Positions 1-7,389 of a stretch of 43,348 bases of DNA are shown here, piece by piece. The DNA comes from Lachnospiraceae bacterium (lineage in GTDB: Bacteria; Bacillota; Clostridia; Lachnospirales; Lachnospiraceae), in assembly GCA_024682835.1 (NCBI GenBank), contig JAIKYU010000118.1, positions 1 through 43,348 on the forward strand, given 5' to 3'. Within the stretch, counting starts at the first letter, position 1, and the number at the start of each line of letters is the position of its first letter. The position numbers and the translations under genes were made by a program. The notes below the pieces were generated by a model, which was given only the letters and a program-made list of their open reading frames with translations, searched no databases and had not been told where the DNA came from.

Positions 1-2
1 AT

Positions 3-134
3 ATTCTCTGGAAGAGTGGCGAGTTATCATCAAGACGTGCAGCCGATCGATGTGGCATGAGCCACAGTACGTTTTTCCGGCGTTGCAAGGAACGTGATGC
101 TAAAGTGATCAAGGAAACTTGTTTCGAGAAGTAG
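3..134 (+). CDS. Serine site-specific recombinase, C-terminal end (partial at window edge)
   Basis: An open frame runs in from the left edge and ends at a TAG at 132-134, leaving 43 codons. The peptide reads WKSGELSSRRAADRCGMSH followed by STFFRRCKERD. This is the helix-turn-helix that closes small serine resolvases and invertases (the HTH_7 type found in Hin/Gin/Tn3 resolvases). The catalytic N-terminal domain lies outside the window, so activity cannot be judged. The stop codon sits inside the left arm of a 19-bp inverted repeat (129-147 with 214-232), just upstream of a glycosyltransferase operon, which is the expected position for a local DNA invertase. It could instead be the resolvase of a transposon remnant. 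The family call is fairly secure; invertase versus resolvase is inference. Confidence 0.7.
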   Translation: MLWKSGELSSRRAADRCGMSHSTFFRRCKERDAKVIKETCFEK

Positions 135-232
135 ACTTTAAGAAACACCCCATCTCCGAAAGACATTCTGTCTTAATTCCCCGAAAATCGAGCATCCACA
201 TTATACCATGAACTGTTTCATAAAGTCTACTT
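129..232. repeat. Inverted repeat pair flanking a promoter-bearing spacer (candidate invertible element)
   Basis: The left arm AAGTAGACTTTAAGAAACA (129-147) is matched by its reverse complement at 214-232 with 18 of 19 identical positions; the single mismatch is at 141. The 66-bp spacer (148-213) carries, on the minus strand, an extended -10 box TGGTATAAT (200-208) pointing left, and a small hairpin AAGACA-TTC-TGTCTT (160-174). The possible -35 TAGACT lies inside the right arm, so inversion would recreate the same promoter pointing toward the glycosyltransferase at 290. The repeat and promoter box are seen directly. DNA inversion is inferred from the adjacent serine recombinase and the absence of an obvious forward promoter at 233-289. 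Confidence 0.55.
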
Positions 233-289
233 TTTGGAACACGAGGAACCTGATGTTTTTTAAGGCGATAACGAGTATTTATAGAGGAT

Positions 290-1219
290 ATGGACAGAAT
301 TGCGGTATTGATTCCTTGTTACAATGAAGCGGTTACGATCGGTAAGGTTGTAACAGATACGCTTCGCGCCCTCCCAGAGGCTGTTGTATACGTCTATGAC
401 AATAATTCAATAGACGATACAGCGATAATCGCGGCAGAAGCTGGCGCGATTGTGCGCCATGAATATCAACAAGGGAAAGGGTTTGTTTGCCGACGCATGT
501 TCAGGGAAATCGATGCGGAGTGTTATATCCTCACAGATGGGGACGATACTTATCCCATAGAGGCTTCGAAAGAGATGGCCCGCCTGATTCTGGAGCATCA
601 AGCCGACATGGTGGTTGGAGATCGGTTATCGGGCACATATTTTCTGGAGAATAAAAGACGATTTCACAATTTTGGCAACTCGCTTGTTCGGGGGGTTATC
701 AACCATCTGTTCGGATGCCATCTGCATGACATCATGACAGGTTTTCGTGCGTTCTCCTATGAATTTGTTAAGACATTTCCGGTTCTCTCCACCGGATTTG
801 AGATCGAGACAGAAATGACGATCCATGCGGTGAATCATCATCTACAGATCGAAAATGTCGTTATTGAATACAGAAACCGCCCGGAAGGATCGATCTCCAA
901 ACTGGATACTATTTCCGACGGATTTCGTGTGTTGGAAACGATACTGCGCCTTTATCGTGATCACAGGCCTCTACGTTTCTTCAACACGATAGCACTCCTG
1001 TTGTTTTTTGTGGGGATAGTGTTTTTTATCCCTGTCTGGATTGATTATACGGAAACCGGTATTGTGGAACGGTTCCCGACTTTGATTGTCTGCGGGTTTG
1101 TGATCCTTGCCTCTCTGCTGTCTTTTTTCACCGGAATGATACTATCTGCCATGACGATTCATCATCGGCGGGAATTTGAGATGCATCTTAACAAGGTTAA
1201 AGAGGAGAGAAGGGGATGA
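290..1219 (+). CDS. Family 2 glycosyltransferase, polyprenyl-phosphate sugar synthase type
   Basis: A 309-residue protein. The N-terminal GT-A fold (about residues 1-225) begins with IAVLIPCYNEA and carries the metal/nucleotide-sugar motif DGDD at 83-86. Two membrane segments follow at about 232-252 and 267-288. This matches dolichyl/undecaprenyl-phosphate mannosyl- or glucosyltransferases of the DPM1/GtrB type, which load a sugar onto a lipid carrier at the inner membrane face. The start at 290 is set by the domain; its ribosome site AGAGG is unusually close. The stop overlaps the next start as ATGA at 1216-1219, so it is coupled to the DUF6020 protein, a plausible user of the lipid-linked sugar. 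Sugar specificity is not visible. Confidence 0.85.
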   Translation: MDRIAVLIPCYNEAVTIGKVVTDTLRALPEAVVYVYDNNSIDDTAIIAAEAGAIVRHEYQQGKGFVCRRMFREIDAECYILTDGDDTYPIEASKEMARLILEHQADMVVGDRLSGTYFLENKRRFHNFGNSLVRGVINHLFGCHLHDIMTGFRAFSYEFVKTFPVLSTGFEIETEMTIHAVNHHLQIENVVIEYRNRPEGSISKLDTISDGFRVLETILRLYRDHRPLRFFNTIALLLFFVGIVFFIPVWIDYTETGIVERFPTLIVCGFVILASLLSFFTGMILSAMTIHHRREFEMHLNKVKEERRG

Positions 1220-3006
1220 ATGACCGCAGGTTAAATACTCTGTTTACGCTGCTTCAGGCATATGTCATCCTGTTTTGCGTATGTTCGGGGGAATCCCTAA
1301 TCATCGGTGCGGAATCCGAGGATCATCTGCTCAATTTTGTCAGTAAACTCTCTTATTCCGCTTCCGTTTTCAATCTGATCGATTGTCTGGCTTATGGTGC
1401 TGTTGTTGCATTGATCTGCTTTGTGAAAAAGAGAGTGCCACAAGTTGACTGGTATGGTGTTGTGGTCGGTCTATTGTTGGGTTCATCCTACATTCTTAGC
1501 TTTGCCTTTCGTGATTATGGTTCCATTAGAGTTATGACGGCTAATGTGTATCAATGTTTCCTGACAGTGGTTCTTCTTTGGGGATATACCAGTTTGATCT
1601 ATCTGTGCTTTGAACTGATCCGGTGTTCCCTTGAGCGGGTTCTGATACGGAATACCCCTGAAAAAACATGGAATAGGCGGGCGTTTGTGATCACTTCTTG
1701 CACCGTGTTTATTGGTTGGATATTATGGCCAATATTGAATTATCCCGGATCTGTAGCTGGCGATGCGATTACCCAGCTGAACATGTTTTTCTTGTATCCA
1801 ATGACGGCTCATCACCCTCCGTTGTCGTCCTGGATCATGGGTGCTTGCGTACAGTTGGGGGGATTCTTGATCAATCGGGATTTTGGTATCTTTCTTTATC
1901 TTTTTTTGCAGTCAGTCATTGCCGCATTGATCATTGGTTATTCTGTTAGCTGTATGGCATCTTGGGGATGTTCGATTCGTCTTTGTACGGCCTCTGTCTT
2001 TTTTTTGGCATTTACCCCCATACTTAGCCTTTTTACACAATATTTTGAAAAGGATATGTTATACACACTTTTTATGCTGCTGTTCAGTTGCATTGTTGCG
2101 CAGGTAATCATATCCGGTCAACTGAATCTGCGCACAGCCATTTTTCTGTTTTTTGTCAGTTTGTTGGCATGTTTGCTCCGACACAACGGAATCTATGCGA
2201 TACTGCCGGTGTTTTTTGCTTTTATCTTATATCTGAAAGAGAAAGATAGGATCCGTTCCTCGGTACTATTTACACTTACGCCGGTGATCTATCTAACGAT
2301 TACCTCGGGGATCTATCCGGCACTTGGAATAGAGAAAGGGCTTGTTCGCGAGGCTCTTTCCATTCCGATGCAGCAATCCGCTCGATATTTGAGAGATCAT
2401 GGGGATGAAGTGACAGAAGAAGAACGAGAAGTGCTGGCGGATTTTTTCATCAATTACGATGAGGCACCATTGCGCTATGACCCGATCTCTTCCGATCCGG
2501 TAAAGGATAATGTGACAGCAGATTTTAACGAGCCGCTCCGTTATTTCGGAACATGGTTTCTGATGGGCTTAAAGCACCCGATTGTCTACATAGATGCATT
2601 CGGCTGTCTGAATTATGGTTATCTTGCGCCGGCTGGACAGAATACGGAACCGGATCTCATGACACGTGAGGAAGTATTGGTTCAGCTTCATGAAATTGGC
2701 GTAAATGGCACACAGGATACGACACGAAGTGCGATTTTGGAGAGTATTGTCCGCATCAATACGATGTATCCGCTTCTTCGTTACTTGACAATGCCCGGTA
2801 CATATGTCTGGTTTACCGTTATCGTATTTGCACTGATTTTTAGAAGAAAGCGATGGAAAGAATTGATTCTGATTATTCCCAGTTTGATGAATATTCTGGT
2901 GTGCCTTGCTTCACCTCTTTCCAATGCATTACGGTACGAACTTCCCATTGTCCTATCGGTACCTTTGATGATTGCCTGGACTCAATATGCCTATCGGAAA
3001 GAATAA
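1216..3006 (+). CDS. DUF6020-type polytopic membrane protein, probable lipid-carrier-dependent glycosyltransferase
   Basis: A 596-residue protein with about a dozen hydrophobic segments. The central stretch contains NYPGSVAGDA, then Q and the motif AHHPPLSSW. This pattern is typical of the DUF6020 family, which resembles GT-C enzymes using polyprenyl-phosphate sugars outside the membrane. A soluble acidic loop (about residues 385-515) lies between the last membrane helices. The ribosome site is in GAGAGAAGGGG just before the ATG, and the start overlaps the upstream GT2 stop by four bases. The pair therefore looks like a lipid-sugar synthase plus a transferase decorating a surface glycan or teichoic acid. 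The acceptor is unknown and the enzymatic role is inferred from family resemblance. Confidence 0.75.
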   Translation: MNDRRLNTLFTLLQAYVILFCVCSGESLIIGAESEDHLLNFVSKLSYSASVFNLIDCLAYGAVVALICFVKKRVPQVDWYGVVVGLLLGSSYILSFAFRDYGSIRVMTANVYQCFLTVVLLWGYTSLIYLCFELIRCSLERVLIRNTPEKTWNRRAFVITSCTVFIGWILWPILNYPGSVAGDAITQLNMFFLYPMTAHHPPLSSWIMGACVQLGGFLINRDFGIFLYLFLQSVIAALIIGYSVSCMASWGCSIRLCTASVFFLAFTPILSLFTQYFEKDMLYTLFMLLFSCIVAQVIISGQLNLRTAIFLFFVSLLACLLRHNGIYAILPVFFAFILYLKEKDRIRSSVLFTLTPVIYLTITSGIYPALGIEKGLVREALSIPMQQSARYLRDHGDEVTEEEREVLADFFINYDEAPLRYDPISSDPVKDNVTADFNEPLRYFGTWFLMGLKHPIVYIDAFGCLNYGYLAPAGQNTEPDLMTREEVLVQLHEIGVNGTQDTTRSAILESIVRINTMYPLLRYLTMPGTYVWFTVIVFALIFRRKRWKELILIIPSLMNILVCLASPLSNALRYELPIVLSVPLMIAWTQYAYRKE

Positions 3007-3079
3007 ACAGCCGCATTAATCCACGAATGATGCTAAGCAGAGCAACCTCTGATGTTTTAAAGAAGGGATTCGCAATAAG

Positions 3080-3313
3080 ATGAACGCAAAGGAGAAGATA
3101 TATCGCTATTATCATCTTATTCTTATCTTTGTTTTTGTCCTCTCAATCATACCGATATGCGTGATAGGCTGATACGATGTTTCTTCTGCGGATGATTTTT
3201 CCATGGGATTGCAGGCGGGCATTGAATTTCGGACATCACACAACATTTTTCACACGATAATTGCCGGTTTTGAGAAAACCGTTTATCTGTATAAAAACTG
3301 GAATGGTAATTAG
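3080..3313 (+). pseudogene. Decayed 5' end of a polytopic membrane glycosyltransferase-like gene (DUF6056-like)
   Basis: From ATG 3080 the frame encodes a short N-terminus with a hydrophobic helix (YHLILIFVFVLSIIPICVIG). It hits a TGA at 3170-3172, then continues in the same frame with YDVSSADDFSMG, an aliphatic/aromatic stretch and YKNWNGN before a TAG at 3311. The order membrane helix, ADDF/YS-G, then Y-x-x-W-x-G resembles the beginning of DUF6056-type membrane proteins, where an acidic pair after the first helix is conserved. No remaining body of such a protein follows before 3434. It lies directly behind the related DUF6020 gene, consistent with a gene being lost. The resemblance is short, so the family name is tentative. 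Confidence 0.45.
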
Positions 3314-3433
3314 TGTGTGCTTGAAACAACAAAAAGTGTCATGGATTCAGGTGGTGGTTGACGCTCGGAGTTTAGTTTGTTATCATCAAAGCACCGAATT
3401 GAAACTGCAATCGGAAAAAACAGGGAGGATGTG

Positions 3434-3619
3434 ATGGCTATATTGGATTCTGCTCAAGAGACAAGGGAGTTTGAAAAGCTTCTTGATGAAGGATATTATG
3501 CTCATGAGCGCTCCCAGAATAACGCAGAGGATTATGCAAAGAAAGAGGATCGTGACACCGAGGCGGTCCATAAATTCGTTAATTCTGCCCTTTTTGATGA
3601 GATTTGTAATCAGTTGTAA
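3434..3619 (+). CDS. Small acidic protein of unknown function
   Basis: A 61-residue protein starting at ATG 3434, chosen because GGGAGG (3423-3428) lies five bases upstream; the frame is open further upstream, but without a ribosome site. It is very charged, predicted mostly helical (MAILDSAQETREFEKLLDEG), with no Cys-rich motif, signal peptide or membrane segment. It ends 14 bases before the next gene and probably shares its transcript. The small-plus-larger arrangement resembles toxin-antitoxin or phage-type two-gene units, but no motif supports such a role. I do not recognise the family. Confidence 0.55.
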   Translation: MAILDSAQETREFEKLLDEGYYAHERSQNNAEDYAKKEDRDTEAVHKFVNSALFDEICNQL

Positions 3620-3633
3620 AGGGACAGCAGAAA

Positions 3634-4152
3634 ATGGATGTAAAGACTCTGCGTGAACTCAAGCCCAGGATGACCAGCCGATTTACCCATTGGCTGGATG
3701 AGTTGCAGGACGTTATTAAGCAACGGGGATTGGAAAACGAAGTTCAAGTCAATCGGTACCTCCTTGGTAAAGCTGTAGTTGATTATTTTGAAGACATAAT
3801 ACGGTTAAAGGCCTTTGAAGAGATCGAACGATGTAATGAAGCAAAGATTTACGGCTATCACGCATATTGGATCATGAAGAGAAAGCCGATACAGATTCTT
3901 CCGACTGCAGAAATTGATGCGAAAACGCTTCATATAAACGAACTGGCTTGTGCAACAATGATCGTTTCGAAAATGTATGAAGAAAAAGGGATCGATATAG
4001 CACAAGGCGGGGCGGAACTCAAGAGATTCTTTAATTTGCTGTACTATAGCTTCAAGTATCGTGAGTATACGCAGAAGACCTTGGAGATTATGATAGATGC
4101 TTTTTTTCTTGGGACTACCGATTCTCAGAACGGTGTGAAGAATATGGGTTAA
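3634..4152 (+). CDS. Protein of unknown function, 172 aa
   Basis: A soluble-looking 172-residue protein with a ribosome site AAAGGG about nine bases before ATG 3634. It is mostly helical and mixed in charge. Recognisable stretches are a basic start (LRELKPRMTSRFTHWLDEL), an aromatic patch YGYHAYWIMKRKPIQIL, and a closing YYSFKYREYTQKTLEIM. No catalytic motif, zinc ligands or membrane helix is visible. It follows the 61-residue gene closely and is followed by a hairpin plus seven T at 4255-4278, so the pair forms a self-contained unit inside the AT-rich left segment. Phage-derived or plasmid-type origin is possible; I cannot assign a function. Confidence 0.55.
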   Translation: MDVKTLRELKPRMTSRFTHWLDELQDVIKQRGLENEVQVNRYLLGKAVVDYFEDIIRLKAFEEIERCNEAKIYGYHAYWIMKRKPIQILPTAEIDAKTLHINELACATMIVSKMYEEKGIDIAQGGAELKRFFNLLYYSFKYREYTQKTLEIMIDAFFLGTTDSQNGVKNMG

Positions 4153-4182
4153 AGCATCTGAACTTCACTTTGACCTTTGCCG

Positions 4183-4278
4183 CAGGTGCAACTCAGGTGC
4201 ACCTGAAACGAGGAAGCCGCAAACCTCCTTTCCATAAGGGTTTCAGGCTGGTTGGCGGGTTCGAGTCCCCCCTTTTTT
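4183..4278 (+). terminator. Structured segment ending in a T-arm-like hairpin and T-run (probable terminator)
   Basis: Directly visible elements, in order: CAGGTGCA (4183-4190) repeated as the perfect palindrome CAGGTGCACCTG (4194-4205); a 7-bp closing stem CTGAAAC (4203-4209) with GTTTCAG (4240-4246) enclosing two small hairpins (GAGG/CCTC and CTT/AAG); then GGCGGG-TTCGAGT-CCCCCC (4255-4273, one mismatch) followed by seven T. The last part works as an intrinsic terminator for the 3434-4152 pair. Its TTCGAGT loop also looks like a tRNA T-arm, as often left at integration sites. No complete tRNA can be folded here. Confidence 0.5.
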
Positions 4279-4296
4279 TCAACCTTATTGAACCGT

Positions 4297-5703
4297 TCAT
4301 TCATGCAGAGTGTAATCTATATCCTGATCAATAATTTCAAGCATGCATTTTGCAACATCCGGATCAAACTGTGTACCGGCATTATTCTCAATCTCAGAAC
4401 GCACTTTGTCCTGTGACAGGTATTTGCGATAACTGCGGTTTGATGTCATTGCGTCATAACTGTCCGCAACCGCTATGATCCTTGCAAAAAACGGTATTTC
4501 TTCCCCCTTCTTTCCGTCAGGATACCCTTTTCCGTCAAATCGTTCATGGTGCCACCTGGCACCGATAGACAGATCAGGACGACTCTTTATCTCCGCAAGA
4601 ATATCATACCCAACACCGGGATGCGTCTTAATAACGGCATACTCATGATCAGTCAGCCGTGATGTGCTGTTGATGATTTCATTTGGCACACCGATCTTTC
4701 CGATATCATGCAGAAGAGCCATGTAATAGACATTCTCACATTCATCGGAAGAAAGCCCCAGCCTGTCCGCCAGCATCTTTGAATACTTTGCAACCCTGAC
4801 CGAGTGCCCTCTGGTATACTCATCCTTCGCATCGATCGTGTGCGCAAGTGCCTCCATCACTTCAACGGAAAGTGTCTTGACTTCATCCTTCGCCTTGATT
4901 GCATCATCCGTCGCTTTGATGTTATTGATAATGACATAAAATGCCCATATAAATAACAGACAGATAACATAGGAAAGAATTTTCACCACAACATTAGCAT
5001 CACTACTGCAAAATGAGTCTGTATAATAATCCAGAATACTGTAGACGATTATAAATATAGTCGGTGCGATCAAAAAGAGTTTCCAATTCATGTGTCGTCT
5101 TCGATCCGACAGTTTTGACAAGGCTTGCATGATTAAGAGATATAACAGGCAAACAGTTATAACCCCCACGATATGGCTGATATCATATGAAATCTGCATG
5201 AGCCATCCCGCGGCCTGGGGAAGTTGAGAGCCTCGATTACCACTGTCAACTAATGCAATGATCACGGAAAACATAATATAAACAAACATGACCATAGATT
5301 TGTTATATGCTTTCAGGAATTTTCCCATCAGATAAGAAATCGGCATGATTAAAACGATAGATAATATCGAGGTGATCAATACAATCAGGGAACCATAAAA
5401 CTGGTCGGTTGCCAGGTTCAGGTTGCCGAAAGCCTGCACCCCCAGGTCCGACTTCGCCCGTGTAAAAACGATGATAGTTGAAAAAAAGGCCGAACCGCAG
5501 AAAACGAATAGCGGATTTGTGATCAGAGACAGAAAGAATAATCTGACCTTACCGTAACCGTCTCTATAAAAGCATCTTTTAAGTGAAATATAAAAAAGGA
5601 TGATATAGAGTATGTAAAAAAGATACTCGAATAATTCATTTACAGATTTCAATACTCCCATCATTTCCCCCATTTGATTTTCACTATTTCTGTATTGTAC
5701 CAA
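4297..5703 (-). CDS. Membrane HD-GYP domain cyclic-di-GMP phosphodiesterase
   Basis: Up to 468 residues. The N-terminal ~260 residues hold about seven membrane helices, resembling a MASE-type sensor. A short coiled linker is followed by the HD-GYP domain, with HTIDAKDEYTRGHS, LLHDIGKIGVP (HD at about 329), HHERFDGKGYP (GYP at about 391) and AVADSYDAMTS. All usual metal ligands and the GYP motif appear intact, so hydrolysis of c-di-GMP to pGpG/GMP is likely. The longest frame opens with TTG at 5703. ATG codons at 5673, 5664 or 5661 are more plausible starts, the last having GGGGGA just upstream. It stands alone, convergent with the 3634 gene. What the membrane part senses is unknown. Confidence 0.9.
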   Translation of the reverse strand: MVQYRNSENQMGEMMGVLKSVNELFEYLFYILYIILFYISLKRCFYRDGYGKVRLFFLSLITNPLFVFCGSAFFSTIIVFTRAKSDLGVQAFGNLNLATDQFYGSLIVLITSILSIVLIMPISYLMGKFLKAYNKSMVMFVYIMFSVIIALVDSGNRGSQLPQAAGWLMQISYDISHIVGVITVCLLYLLIMQALSKLSDRRRHMNWKLFLIAPTIFIIVYSILDYYTDSFCSSDANVVVKILSYVICLLFIWAFYVIINNIKATDDAIKAKDEVKTLSVEVMEALAHTIDAKDEYTRGHSVRVAKYSKMLADRLGLSSDECENVYYMALLHDIGKIGVPNEIINSTSRLTDHEYAVIKTHPGVGYDILAEIKSRPDLSIGARWHHERFDGKGYPDGKKGEEIPFFARIIAVADSYDAMTSNRSYRKYLSQDKVRSEIENNAGTQFDPDVAKCMLEIIDQDIDYTLHE

Positions 5704-6117
5704 ATCATCGGAGCAATGGCTATATAAATATTATGAATTCATTCGCACGAAGGTTTTTCTGTAAACTGGTGTCTGCTGCCGGCTGATTCAGCCATTCATA
5801 TCTTTTCGTTTATTGTCAAGTTCCCGCAAATACATCATACTGGTTTTCAGAGGATGAGCAGGATGGCAAATGAGGTCGATGAAGAAATGCATCATTCCAT
5901 ACAGAGACAAAAGCAAAATCTTGTAGACAATTTCAAGCGGTTTCTTGAGGATACGGGGACACTGGTTGTTGATATAGATTCAGTGGATTGAATATTGTCT
6001 TTGCTTTGGGAAATTTGTTCCGGTTCTGCAGGTGATTGAAGGCGTAATAACAGCCTGGATTCCGGGAATGATGATTCTTACCGGAATATGGTGAGGTATG
6101 AACCGGAATATATACGC
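5704..6117. other. Intergenic stretch with little recognisable content
   Basis: About 410 bases separate the HD-GYP start from the end of the EAL gene. Seen here: an AT-rich region just upstream of the HD-GYP gene (probable promoter, no convincing -35/-10 pair), a short hairpin GGCTG-ATT-CAGCC near 5781, and one possible small gene at 5863-5991. No tRNA, repeat or riboswitch was recognised. The base composition changes across this stretch from the AT-rich left side to the GC-richer right side. Confidence 0.4.
5863..5991 (+). CDS. Possible 42-aa small protein
   Basis: ATG 5863 opens 42 codons ending with TGA at 5989. AGAGGA lies about eight bases upstream. The peptide is charged and helical (MANEVDEEMHHSIQRQKQNL) and ends in LVVDIDSVD, with no membrane segment, Cys or double-glycine site. 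Nothing nearby on the plus strand is co-oriented. It may be a real microprotein or the leftover of a larger gene; a remnant is equally likely. Confidence 0.25.
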   Translation: MANEVDEEMHHSIQRQKQNLVDNFKRFLEDTGTLVVDIDSVD

Positions 6118-7308
6118 TCAATCCCTGAGATTGCTGTTCAGACTTATGACCAGTACATCGTTGGATGACGGACTCTTCACGAAATAATCGGTGATTTCTA
6201 CACGTCGGCATACGCCGTCATCACCGATCTGACGCGCGATAAGGCTTACTTCGGGAACGCCCGCTGCGTGTGCTGCCATCAGGTTGCTTCTGGAAAATGT
6301 GTTCTTGAAGGCTTCCCTGTCTTCTTCGTGCATCGTGGTGGAGCCGTGTTCGATGAGGCGGTCAAAACTGCCGGACGACGAGCATGTCTTTGCGGTGAAA
6401 TTGTCATAGGCCATCATATAGTAGCTGTCTCGAGAGAGGTTCGCAAAGATGACCAGCGGATATCTCTGGAAGATCGCGGAGAGAAGCAGCTGAGTTGCCG
6501 ATGCCGGTGACTGAAGGGAGAGGATATCGGTCTCGTCTGTTTTCTTTCTTGCTCCGGTCTGACAGAGTTTTATAAATTCTTCCTTCGGCATCGGTTTTCC
6601 GAACAGGAATCCCTGTATACGCTTGCAGTTGCAGGTTCTCAGGAATCCCAACTGCTCTGACGTCTCAACACCTTCCGCAATGGTATCTATGTGCAGGCGA
6701 TTGGCGAAATAGAAGATACTTTCTAGAACGATGCGTTCTTTTTCGGGCTGACAGTTTCCGCTGAGGAGTGAACGGTCGATCTTCAGGACGTCAACCGGGA
6801 TGTCTTTGACAAATTGCAGAGAGGACAGGCCACTGCCGAAGTCATCGATGGCGACTTTTACCCGGGTATCTTTGACCTTTCCGACCCATTGCAATATGTT
6901 GCTCTTCTCGTTTACAAGGGCGGATTCCGTGATTTCCACTTCAAACAGATCCCGGGGGATACTATATTTCAAAAGCAGAGAGGTCAGCTTGTTTGAAAAA
7001 TCCTCCTCCTGTACGTGCCGGCGGGAGAAATTGACTGCGATCGGTATAGCATTGCCTTGCAGCTCCTGCATGGTTTTACAGGCCTCTTCAGCAATATACC
7101 AGTCAAGGGCGTTTATGGCGTCAGTCTTTTCGAGTTCCGGGATGAAATCGTCGGGAGGGGTGATGCTGCCGTCTTCGTTGATCCATCTGGCGAGAGCTTC
7201 GGCGCTGACGAGTTTTCCTGTCACGGTGTCGTACTGGGGCTGAAACCATGGACGGATGCCGTGTGTTTCAAGTGCTTTTCTTACTTCTTCGACTATGCTT
7301 TGGCTCAT
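6118..7308 (-). CDS. EAL-domain cyclic-di-GMP phosphodiesterase with C-terminal PAS-like domain
   Basis: A 396-residue cytoplasmic protein. The EAL domain spans about 15-255: EAL at 37-39, Asn93 in AVNFSRRH, EVEITE at 123-128, DDFGSG at 155-160, LKID with Lys176, AEGVE at 211-215 and QGFLFGKP. Every metal- and substrate-binding residue I can place is present, so c-di-GMP hydrolysis is expected. Residues ~265-396 resemble the PAS-like modules at the end of the 23395 protein (…SYYMMAYDNFTAKT…, HEEDREAF, then a beta-rich close). The sensor therefore follows the enzyme rather than preceding it. The ribosome site AGAGGAAG lies six bases before ATG 7308. The ligand of the PAS part is unknown. Confidence 0.9.
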   Translation of the reverse strand: MSQSIVEEVRKALETHGIRPWFQPQYDTVTGKLVSAEALARWINEDGSITPPDDFIPELEKTDAINALDWYIAEEACKTMQELQGNAIPIAVNFSRRHVQEEDFSNKLTSLLLKYSIPRDLFEVEITESALVNEKSNILQWVGKVKDTRVKVAIDDFGSGLSSLQFVKDIPVDVLKIDRSLLSGNCQPEKERIVLESIFYFANRLHIDTIAEGVETSEQLGFLRTCNCKRIQGFLFGKPMPKEEFIKLCQTGARKKTDETDILSLQSPASATQLLLSAIFQRYPLVIFANLSRDSYYMMAYDNFTAKTCSSSGSFDRLIEHGSTTMHEEDREAFKNTFSRSNLMAAHAAGVPEVSLIARQIGDDGVCRRVEITDYFVKSPSSNDVLVISLNSNLRD

Positions 7309-7352
7309 TTTACTTCCTCTTCGCGGTCGATATATTCAACATCAACAGAGAT

Positions 7353-7361
7353 ATTATAGCA
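7353..7361 (-). promoter_or_regulatory. Extended -10 promoter for the EAL gene
   Basis: On the minus strand the sequence reads TGCTATAAT, a TGn-extended consensus -10 box, about 45 bases upstream of the EAL start at 7308. No good -35 is seen, which is usual for extended -10 promoters. Confidence 0.45.
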
Positions 7362-7389
7362 CACGATGAATCCGTATCTGTGTTTCCCA

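Noticed and set aside
4203..4246. Possible cyclic-di-GMP (GEMM) riboswitch because of GCAAACC and many c-di-GMP genes
   Set aside because: The conserved GGGACGCAAAGC and tetraloop/receptor elements are missing and the segment lies downstream of a gene pair, not before a c-di-GMP gene start.
4180..4280. Complete tRNA gene around the TTCGAGT loop
   Set aside because: No 7-bp acceptor stem or D-arm can be formed; only the T-arm-like hairpin is present.
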